NCBI RefSeq assembly: GCF_003589595.1
Contig: NW_020655550.1
Coordinates: forward strand, 588,889 to 652,888
Origin: Hyposmocoma kahamanoa
Taxonomy: Eukaryota; Arthropoda; Insecta; Lepidoptera; Cosmopterigidae
DNA length: 64,000 bases
Direction of reading: 5' to 3'
Shown here in pieces: positions 23,601 to 35,600 of this stretch; position 1 is the stretch's first letter; every line of letters begins with the position of its first letter. The translations under genes were made by a program, and so were the position numbers. Below the pieces are notes generated by a model. That model did no database searches. It was not told the origin of the DNA and saw only the letters and a program-made list of their open reading frames with translations.

Positions 23601-26600
23601 GCGCGCGCGCGTGTGTTTGTGTGGACGTATGTATGAGTACGAATAACAGTTAGTTTACCTGCGGCCGTCCTGCTCTGCCCATCATCTGAAGCACGTCAGT
23701 GATGGGCATGTCTACGTAGCGCTTCTGCTTCCCATCGTAATATTCAGTGCCCTTGATAACGACCAGGTGCGCGGGGAAATTCACGCCCCACGCCAGCGTT
23801 GCAGTGCATATCAGCACCTGATTACCACAAATAAGATAGTATTAAATTGCCAGTGTATACAGGTTTAATTGCAAAATATTAACAACCTCGGTGGACTATA
23901 TTACTAAAATACATTATAAACAACAACTTTTGTTCCACGACTAACGCTGATAAGTCTGTGCGGTAAGAAAAGAAAGAACTAGCTTAAATACCAATCCGAT
24001 GCAAAACGAAGGAGCGGCGGTCGGGGTAGTTAGGGAGGACGTTTGCTCGTTTTGGACTACTACCTTGCTACCAAATACAGATCACAAAAATTTAAAATTT
24101 GTTGTTAATGCGGCAACAATGAGCGCCCCGCGCCCTCGCCCCGCATCCTCGTCTCACGTGTCGCCCGCCACGGCCGTGCGCGCTAGCGCAGCGCCCTCCG
24201 GCACGCGCCACTTTCCTTCAATCGCGGCCCAACCCGCACGTCATGATAATTTTTAGTTACATACATTTTTAAAACTAATTGCAGAAACGTAATAAATTCA
24301 TACAAAATTCCAAGTTGTCGTTCTTCTCTCCGTCCGGCCTTTCCAATTGTTTTTACTTAATTTTATTGTGATTTGAAAAAAAGTCGTGGAACAAAAGTTG
24401 TTTAGTTTGACGTGGTTGTTAGTATTTTACAAGAAGTCTTTATGGATGAAAGATGTCATCACTACTCATCACACTTCTGTCTTTTTTTTTTTGGAAGCCC
24501 ATTTACTCCTTTGCTATAGAATAGTGGAGAACGCGAATCTACAATTTTAGTAGTAGTAGAGTTCCTTGTGAAAGAGTTCGTCCTGGGTACCTTGTACCTA
24601 CTGCCACCTAACCTGTTTCTGCCGCCAAGCAGTAATGTCTGGTGAAATTATAGGCACATGGGACTTGTCAACGTATGTACCAGGCTGACGAGCGTAGTGG
24701 CAGTGCCCCTCAGATTTTTGCGATTCAAAGCTCTGACTGGCACAGCAACTGTTATGGACACGCGTGTAGTTTACCATCAGGCACACGACTTGTTCGTCCA
24801 GTCAAAGGGTCTTGGTTCTCATTTCTCACAATAGCGATCAGTAGTTACGGTTGTACCAGATATGAGGAAGCTATGACAGATTACTCCGCGACTGGATCAC
24901 CACAGACACAAACAATTATTCGAGGGTGTTTTTTTGGACACAGTTTGGTTTGCTTTCAACGTTTAACCACTGTGTGGATCGTTTGCAACTACCACAAAGA
25001 ATCACCTCTGTGCCATTAATACAAGTATCAACGCAAGCTGGTCGTTGTATTGCGGGTATTATAGGTGTAGTTACTTATAATCGTATTACTAATTTACAAA
25101 AAGTCTGCATTGAATTGGTTTTAAAAACAGCCTTTAACTAGTCATTATGGACACTAGTTATCCACGAGACTAATTTGTCCAGTTAAAATTTGCATTGCTG
25201 AATTGGGAAAAGCAATTGCGTTCGTTAGTTGAATCGGTTAGTTGAATGCCATATCGGAATAGTATAAACAAATTGTACGAATTTTAGCAACAACAACAGC
25301 TGTGTCCATGTTTGATTTCACAGTGAATGCAAAATTAACCTAAATGAAAACCAATGAATAACGTGAAAGGTTTGAGTAAACATGTATAAACATATTTCTT
25401 TAAATAGTTTCAAATCTGAATTTTCCACTTCACAGTGGTCTGAATTTTATGACAGCAATTTCATAAATTTACCTCTAATAATGTTTCAAGAATTAATACG
25501 TAATTATTATTTTTAATCCAGGACGAAATTTCCTTTAATTTACTTTCTAGTGCAGTAGTTTAGTCAATCTGGAAATATCAAAACGTTTATTTTATCAAAA
25601 TAAAACATAATATTTACTTGAATCTTCTGGTTAACAAAGAGCTCTTCCACCGTGGTTCTATCACGCTCATGCAACCCGGCGTGGTGGAGCCCGATGCCGA
25701 AGGCCAGCGTGAGTTTCAGGTTCGAGTCTCGGATGTGTGCTAAGATTTGCTCCATTTCATGTTCTTGCATGTGAAGCCATTGCTTCGGGTTCTCCTCGGC
25801 GGCTAAATATGCGATTAGGTCCAATGCTGTGAGCCTAGAAATAATTTTATATGTGTTACGAATAATATCTAACTTAAGAACACACTGAATACTCTATATG
25901 CTTTTAAAGACATTCTTAATCAAGGCATCCTTATTAAGACAAGGAATTTCATTATAAGCCTTATAATCTACGCTTAAGCGTAAGTAATTTTCTATTCTTT
26001 ATTTAATTTTTATTACAAGTATCTACTAAAATCGGGAAAGGACGACCTCTTAGCGCTTAAATACAATAAATACAAAAAAAAAACACATTCTAAACTAGCT
26101 CATCAAATTACACAGGGCGCACTATAAGTTTCCGGAACTGGCCATTTACATAAACAATATTTAAAAAGTAATTACAACGTTTGAAAATGGAACTCTTTGG
26201 CTGTAGAATATAGGTTGTTTCATCTGACTGTCACTTGTTTTTACATTGTGGCGTCATTTTAGAACTTGGTTGTCTACGTCATCATGGATTTAACTCGTAA
26301 AAATTTTCGTAGTATGATTTTCTACGACTTTAAGTGTAATTTAAGAGCTCAGCGCAGGTTCGCTTGGCTTCAAACTGCTTTTGGCGATGAAGCACCGTAC
26401 AAGACGACTATTTATAGCTGGTTTGCAGAATGCAAACGCGGTCGTGTGAATCTCAGTGACGAATTTCGTGATGGTCGCCCGTCCAATGGTGTGAACAACA
26501 AAAACATCGATGTTGTGCGCCGTATGATCAAAACAGACAGGCGTGTGACATACCTCGGGTATCTTTAGGCATAGGCATGAGTTAAATACAATTCATACTA

Positions 26601-29600
26601 CACAAACATTTGGGTGTGAAAAAGCTGTGCTCTCGGTGGATCCCACACAATTTATCTGAGGCTCAAAAAACGGATCGCGTCACTTGGTGCAATGCCATGC
26701 TTATCAGATTCAAAGAAGGAGTGTCAAATTTGGTGTGGGACATAGTAACAGGTGACGAAACATGGATTTATAATTACGATCCCAAAACAAAGCAGCAATC
26801 GAGCGTATGGGTCTTTCAAGATAAGCCGAAACCAACCAAAGTGGCGCGCGTGCAAAGTGCCTCTAAGCGGATGATTGCTTCTTTTTTAAATAAAACTGGA
26901 CATGTGGCTACTGTTGCTTTGGAGAATCCTTGTACCGGGAATAGTGATTGGTACACGACCATTTGTTTGCCGGAAGTTAGGGAAAAACTCCGTAAAAGTA
27001 ACCGTAAATGCCGTATCATCGTTTCTTCATCTTCATCGTGAATTTTTGAAGGTGAACAACGTTGATCTTATGAACCATCCCGCGTGCAGTCCCGACCTGG
27101 CACCTTCTGACTTTTATTTATTTTCAAAAATTAAGAACCAGTTACGCGGTCAACGATTTTCGTCACCTGAAGAGGCTGTCGAAGGGTATGAAAAATATGT
27201 TTCAGAAATTGTCATAAATGGCAGGATTGCATAGTGTTTTAAAAAAAAAGTGCATTAACGCTAACGGAGAATATTTTGAGAAACAATAAATTCATTTCTG
27301 ACCATTTATAGTATTTTTTTCTTATTCATTCCGGACACTTATAGTGCGCCTTAAGTATCATCAAACGATTTGATAACGTCACTTCGTTCTTTTTCCGGGT
27401 CCTTCATATCATTATAGAACGAGATAAAGAATCACGTTGTATAATAATAATAATAATAATAACACGCACTCATAGCTCCGCACTAGGGAAACCCTATATC
27501 GCGGGTGCCCTGTATAGACAACCACAAATTACACCCATACTCACGAGAGAAATAAATGTAGGCCATACAAATATTTATTCCGGCCCGGAAATCGAACCCG
27601 GGACCTCTGCGTTGCAGTTGCAGCATGGTAACCGTTCGGCCACGGAGGCAGTTATCACTGTGACGTAGGCGTTCGCCGCAGCAATAAAATCGATGCTTAA
27701 ATTGTCACGTACCTTGTCTGTCGTCTACTGGAGACGAAGACCAGGGAGGGAGCGCACGGCGCATGTGTGCGGATGGCCATGAAGGTGGGTTTATTCATTG
27801 TCATCATGCGCGGACAGTAGTGCCGTCCGGGGAATCCAGAGACGTGAATCTGCCGACCATACACATAAAATGGATTTTCATTGACGTAGTAGTCAGCGCC
27901 AGAATCACAGACACACCAGCGTTCTCTAGTGTTGGTATTGTGTAAACCACTTTTTCGTTTGCTAGTCAGCGCTGAACTTATATGAAATATTCTTTCATCG
28001 CAACATTCTGTGTAAGAGAGTAAGGGTCGTATTCTAGAACTCTACTCAATGCTTAAGTCAGGACTTGAGTATGATTCAAAGCACTAGAAATCATACTCAA
28101 GTCCCTGCCATTAGGGTCGTATTTCCAGTGCAATCCTGACTTGAGCATTGAGTAGAGTTCTAGAATACGACCCTAAGATTTGAATTGATGATTAATAAAA
28201 AAACCAATAAAGATGTTTATTATTACATACCTGTAACGGTACAGGTCGCACCGAAGGTCTGAAGTTGTAAAGCCCCATTTTGCCTATGTTGAGCCAATCG
28301 GCAAGATCGACTGCGTTGGCCAGAGCGGTTGACAAGCCGATAATACGTAGCTTTCGTGACGTGTGCGATTCTATGAAGTTAGCTCTGTACAAATTCAAAA
28401 ATATTTTTAGTTTTTAAAAGTTACCTTGTGGGGGTGGAGAGCTAAAAAGTCGGGGCAGAAAGAAATTGAGAGTGTTAGGACGTGGTAGAGTGAGCAATGT
28501 AAGTGTGAAGGTGAATATAGGAGAAGATGGAGACACGGAGTTGAAGGCCTCTGCCCTCGACTCTTGGTGACTGAGGACCGACGTGCAGAACCGAAGAGCA
28601 GCGAGGAATGACGACGAAACGGCGGTGGTAGTGAAGCAGTGGATTATATCACTTCGTTCTCGGAGGTGGAGTACTACTTCATCTTGAGCGTCGGTTTCAG
28701 TTACTCCTGCCGCTCCAAACTCGCTTGGTGCTCACCTTCACACAGTCCAGGTAGGAGGAGCGTAAACGTGACGCAATCGAGGAACTAGTCATCAGGTAGG
28801 CGCGTAAGCGCAGTGGAAGTAAGGATAGGTGTAGGGCTTCGAAAAGGTGAGACTTTGTATATTTACTAGATCTATATGAAGACCAGATGCCTCCAAGGTC
28901 GGCACAAAAATGACGAGCGTTTAGGTAGAACGTGAGAGAGCACAGAAATTCGAATAGCCAATTTTGAATTTGAAATGAGGAGCCAAAATGTGAGCGGCTA
29001 GAAGCTGAAACGCTTCTACTGCTAAGATTGCATATCAATGAGTAATTTATAGGATAATCTATGGAAGAATAGATTGAAGAGGGGTAACATATCTGTCAAT
29101 CAATGTCAACATATAAAAAAAATTGTAAATACGAAATAAACATGTTTATCAAGTGAAATTGATGAAATAGTACGTAATTAGCATTGGAATAACGAATAGC
29201 AAAATTCGGATTAAAATAAAATTCGGCATATTCTATCAGTGCGATAGAATATGCCAAGGTCGGGAGATCAGACATGAAAGGTGAGTAATTGTCAAAGTGC
29301 GAGAAATAGCTTACAATAGCAAATTTAAGTAATTTAGACACTATTATTATAGTAAATATTACTTGGAACTCTTTTAGGAAGAAGGAAAGTAAGGGCGTTT
29401 CCTAGAAAACGTATAATGAGAGAGATGAAGATGATAGGGGGTTCGTAGTTTCACACTACAATCTTAACAGCACGTAACCCGTATACGATTATCGTTACTT
29501 CTAAAGTTAATTTGTCTACACAAAAAATTACATGTTATACGTTTTTAATTTTTTATATAATCTCAATACAGAGTACTAAAAAGCCCACCTCAAAAGTCAT

Positions 29601-32600
29601 TTATCCTCTTTCCAACAAAAATTACTTAATTTATTATTACTTATTATTAATTATTCGCGTAACATGCATTCAAAAAAGAAAGTCGAATTGAGAACCTACT
29701 CCGTTTTGGAAGTCGGGTAATAAAATAATGTCTCCATGGAGCTTTTGTTGAAATAAAAAAGAGTGACACCTGTGAGTGTAAATTTCAACTGACTAGATAC
29801 AATAGACATACCCGACAAAAATATTGTGAAGAGAAATACAATAATTGTATTATATTTTTGACCTAATGTATAACTATATCTCATCCCACCGCAGAAAAAA
29901 GTACTGACGCTTAGTCATGAACTTGTCACTAACCTTGAGACGATTACTTCGAGCACGGGTCCTCTATCCTCGCCCAGCAGATGTATTTCATCGATTACGA
30001 TGAGTGACACGTCCTGTACGTACTTTCTGGTTTGCCATGATCGACTGATGCCGTCCCACTTCTCCGGTGTTGTCACTATTACACGCGAATTCCGTATAGC
30101 ACGAATGTCCGGGCTCACATCACCTACAAAACAAAATAGGTTATTTCATAGCATGCAAACCTCAAAACTTCCTAGCCTATATAAGCTAAGCAGGTGAGGA
30201 GAATTTACTGACAATTTTATTCCTACATTACATTTCAGGACTTTCGTGATTATTGAATTAATGGTTAGAAAAAAGTTGATGGGTTTTTTAGTATGTTCTT
30301 AATTTGTATTGTCATGAGACATGAACTCATGTATTGTTGTGGAGCTTTAAAGATCCAAAGTCTAAGGGACTACAACTGCCAAAACGGAGAAGGGAATAAA
30401 TCTATTTAAATAACTATAATAATAGGAATTTGTTATCACCTAATCACCAAGCGTCAATAGCTTAATCTTATTGGTAGTTTAGACGCAATTTGTATTTCAT
30501 GACATACCTGTCAATTCAACAACGTTCATTCCAAGGTTTCCTTCTAAGCGCACCTTCCAATCTTTGATTCTCTCTTTGACTAACGCTTTCAAAGGCGCTA
30601 TGTATACAACCTGAAAATAACAAATGCTTTATTAAATTCTCCTTATAGCTGTGCTTCCAAAATATAACTTAGAAAGGTTATTCTACAAAGTCTTCTACCC
30701 CTTAAATATTATACTCTACTAACGAAATTACCTATAAATATACGAAATAACAAAAAAAAAGTGTTTATTTACGTTCATTTAAATCTAGTTTACAGCAAGT
30801 TTGCTGCGAGACTCCATTTAAGTAAAATAATAATAATTGTATGTGCTAGGCGAAGTTCTATGTGACCAGGTAAGTTAAGACTAGTTAAGTTACAGGTACC
30901 AAATAAATTTGCAAAATATGTAGGAGTACAATACGTCTATTGTGAGATGTCCATAAGGGATTCAATCCGTTCATAATTTAAAGTCTGCTGCCAGTCTGCC
31001 ATTCTTTGTTAAGGACCATTGTGAAATAGTGTTGTTTGCTGATGACACATCTTTGATTTTTAAAACAGACAGACATGACATTAACTATGACCATATTAAT
31101 GATACCCTCTCTAAGGTAGTTTATTGGTTTAATGCTAACAATTTATTGCTTAATGCCAAGAAGACAAAATGTGTTAAATTTGAATTATCTAACGTAAAAT
31201 CGACTAGTTCAAGCATAGAAATAAACGGAGAAAAGTTAGACCTTGTTAATAAAGCAGTCTTCTTGGGAGTGACCTTAGATAGTAAACTTCAATGGTTTCC
31301 ACATATATCGTCTCTGGCCAGCAGATTAAGCTCCGCTGCATACGCAGTCCGCAGAATACGTGAGCTTACCGATGTTAGTACTGCTAGACTAGTTTACTTC
31401 AGTTATTTCCATAGTATAATGTCCTACGGGATTCTCATGTGGGGTAAAGCGGCAAATATTCAAACCATATTTGTATTGCAAAAACGAGTCCCAATTCCAA
31501 GTCCCAAGTCCAAATTCATGGTACCACGATTTCGTTTAGCCAAGGTAAACAACTCTTTTATGGGGAACTGTATACGTTTTTTCAATAAGATTCCGGAGCA
31601 TATATTAAGTTTATCATTTCCTAAGTTTAAAAACTACATTAAAAATATTTTGATCGAAAAATTATATTACAAAATTGAAGACTACGTGTTGGATAAAGAT
31701 GTATGGAAAGGCGACATGGCTCCAGAATCCACACAAATTTGATTCAAAGTGTATTCCATAGCATTTAAGTTTATTTGAAAAGAGCATCCCTAGAGTTTCT
31801 TGCTTGTTCTTCTCAGGAAGGTCAGCGTAGTGAACGAGCAGTAGCTTAAATGTGACGTTTTCAAGTGTAAATTTATTTTACCTATGGAAAAAATAATCTT
31901 TGACTTTGACCAGTCATATACAACTTTTTTCCAATCGTGGATCTATGAGGGTAAATTAAGAGATTTTTATTAATTTTAGTGTACAGGTGCACGTCTGTTA
32001 AATTGTCTACTAGCAAAGGTTGTTTTTAAAGTATAGTAGGAAATCACAAAATAGCACATCCTTTTTTTACTATGCAAGGGTCATAACTTTGAGTTTTGTG
32101 GATCCTTAAAATCACCAGCCCCGTAGAATGGCTACGCATGGAATTAGTTCTGATTGAGACAGCCAATAGCGCGCGTTTATTCCAATTTTATCGCGCGCGT
32201 CGTGACTATCATGCGTAGCTATGCTAAGGGGGCTGAAGTATACATATATAATTTTCGCACTATCAGGGCTTTGGCAAACTTATAGAGGTCATCAGTGGCA
32301 TATCTATAGGGTTTGAAATACATTGCCTTCAGTAGTGATCTCTGAGCTCTTTCTAAACGTATGAACAGCTCCACCCCAGATTGGGATGCAGTATGTTAGT
32401 ACTGATTGAGCTAAGGCAATATAGATTTTTGTTATCAGAATTTTATTTGCAGAGTGCCTGAGCGTTTTAAAAATCCAGATATTTTCCTAATTAGTAAATG
32501 AGGGTACCATGATAAATGACGCTGTTATCAACACCGAGGTACTTAGTTTTATCAACCTTAACAATGATTGGGCAAACACAGTCTTTGCCGACGATGTCAC

Positions 32601-35600
32601 AGTTGGGAATTTTAAGAACGAAGTCCTTGTCTTGTTGAATACTGTTGCGAATGTAGAAGCAATAATTCGTTTTTGTAGTATTTAATGTAAGGAGATTAGC
32701 ATTAAGCCACTTAGCAACCGTTTCCAGTCTCAAATTTGCATTAATACGCACCCCCCTCCCATGTATCACCAGTAAACACAATCGCAGTATCGTCATCATA
32801 ATGTGATGTTATTAGCACCCGTGCATTTTGATAAAATGGCCAGCTATACAAAAACGTATTTTGCCTTTCGTCTTTTAAGTTTATTGTTTTCGTATCTGAC
32901 AGGTAACAGTGAGACATATTTTCAAAGATTTACAAGTTTCATTGACAGTATTCGTTGTGTCAAGCAGACTATAAACTAACTATGTAACAAATTTTCTTCA
33001 AATCTGTTCAGCTATTTCAGTATAATATAATTCGCAATTAACCATCGCATTGACAATATTAGTGAGAGTCTTTTTTCAAAAGTTAAAGATATTTTAGATT
33101 TTAGAAATTCAATTGTAAGTACTGTAGAGATCGCATGTAATGGCAGTTCGCTGAAGTACTGTTGGGTAATTTTCCGAAACTTTCAAATAGTAGAAATTTC
33201 TACGAAAAAAATCCTCAAAAATTGGAAACATTGGAAAAATATAATTTCGAAGGGTCATAATTATATTCTACTAAAAGCCAGAATATTATTTAGATTTATT
33301 ATTTTAGATTATTATTAGATTAGACAAAAACGAGATTTAACATGATTTCACAACAGCGAAAAAACCACCACCTGTTGTTGGCTCTATCGTTTTCATTCAG
33401 TAACTTCAACTTTTGACAGGTGTCAAATGTGGAAAAATATTTATTTAATGAAAAATAAGTTTTGAAAAATTGTTTTTTTTTAATAAGTAAATTTCAAAAT
33501 GGAATATTGTCCATTACCCAACACTAGCTGTAAGGAAAAGTTTATTCCACAGATTTCATTACATAATATAACGTTGGTTTAACTATCGTTTCGTACGTAT
33601 TCATGATAAAATATAGCAGTATACAATAAAGTTATTTCCATCGCCTTAGTATGATATTTAATGACGTTACCATAGTACCTTGCAATTAGGGTAGTGGTTG
33701 AAAGCACGAAACATGGCGACCTCGGCCACAATGGTCTTTCCGGAACCCGTGGGGGCACCCAGAAGTACGTTGTTGTCGGTATGGTATAAGCAGTGGAAGA
33801 TTTGCGTTTGGATCGGATTGAAATGCGTGAACTTATATAGAGACTCGTACGCTGGATTCTTTAACGCACGCACTGGTAAAGGTCTGAGATACCGAAGATC
33901 TGGAACAACATTATTTATTCATTTAAGTGTGCAATAGGATCTTCAATTATTTGATTTTTAGTTTGGGACTTAATCATGTATAAAACACATTTTAATTACC
34001 TGGATCTTTCGAACGTATTGCAACGTCCATGATCTCGAAGGAACTGACGAGGCGGAGGAGGCATATTCTAGCTCTGTGAGTATTTCTAAATACCCGCACT
34101 TAGACTTCATTATTTATTTGTGCACTAGGGTGTCGTGAGTGTCGTATGTCGGTCTAGTGACAACTCTAGTGCACAAATAAGTAATGAAGACCAAGTGCGG
34201 GTAGTTAGAAAAACTCGCACGGCTAGAAATTACTGATATCCGCCTCTTCAGTCTCTTCGAGATCATGGACGTTGCAATACGTCGGAAAGTTTGAGGCAAT
34301 TGAAAAATGTTTTATAGACGATTAGACCTGACCTAAATATCAAATAATGTGTGAAAATCGTGCAAGTTTAAATCAAAGGATCTTTAATGGAAAAAAATCT
34401 GCTAGCAAATTTAAAATCGCACAATGAAAACTTTAGTCATAGTATTTCCACATGACACAAGGAAAACAAGTTAATTAAAAGGTGTTGAATAACAAACGTG
34501 TATGTCATTTTCTTCCTACCATTTATATTACAATTAGCAACTCGTTGTATTAGTTAGATATGAATACAAAATACGCGAATATGTCGCGAACAAATAATTA
34601 ATTATTGACAGATGTTTTATAAATGAATTTTCTTTCAGTTATTGGTGGTATGCATACCCGTGTGTGGAGGGTGGGTTTCGGGCAAAATCAAGTGTTGGAA
34701 TGTTAGAGGCAATACGCTCTCTGAACCGAGCCACCTGTAATAAAGTAAATAGGTATTCAAAGTCGTGTTATTACTGCTATCATATAACTGACATCAGCGC
34801 CCCGAAATCGAGAACGCCATCTGTTAGGCTCTTTTCACCTTGTACAGGTTGACCGCTAAACGTCTGTTACATTGTCAAAGGCTCAACTAGCAACTTTTAC
34901 TAAGGCCGCCTTCTGGAATCGCGGAAAAAATGTAGGTCTTCCTTACATAGAGTCTGGCATTAACAATTGATTTTTATTCGACATGTCAGAGGGGTACCCA
35001 TAGTAACAGTTGTTCGTATATTAATAAAGAATCACCATCTAAAAATGTTGCAGACCTTTTTGAGGTCGCCCTGCATAATGTCAAAGTTTCATTTCTGATA
35101 ATGTGTTATGTATGATAAATAAACGATCGTACTGACCGCTCGGACGTAGCTCGGATGTAATATTGGGGTGGCATCGGCTCCAATACTGGAATGGTGATTA
35201 TTAATTCTTGTGGTTCCCTTGACAGTACCTGTAATGTTATTTGATCAATATTAGTATACCAGTAGAGTTAAGATCTAATGTTTTATTAAAATTAGTTGTT
35301 ACGAGCACTGTTGCGGTTGATATTGATCAACCCCAACACACGCATTGCAGCATTGGCTTCCGTAATACTGTAATTACCTTTTGTTATCCATGAATGATAA
35401 AAAACTGGGGTACGTCTACCCTGACCGCGTGTTCGGCTGGCAGTGGAAACTGATAACCTTCAGTGTTATATATATATATATATATAATTTTTTGGCAAAT
35501 CCGATCAAGCGATGACTAAGACAGATGCAGACAGACATACTCTAAAGCCCCTACTTATAACTACGAAATAATGATACTCACTTGTTTCTTTGCCAGAAGG

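Noticed and set aside
23999..24256. 85-codon GC-rich ORF as a gene
   Set aside because: It lies inside a TIR element, is low in complexity (Ala/Ser/Pro/Arg) and has no recognisable domain.
26266..27234. SETMAR-like host gene
   Set aside because: No SET domain, frame broken, and mariner TIRs with TA sit at both ends.
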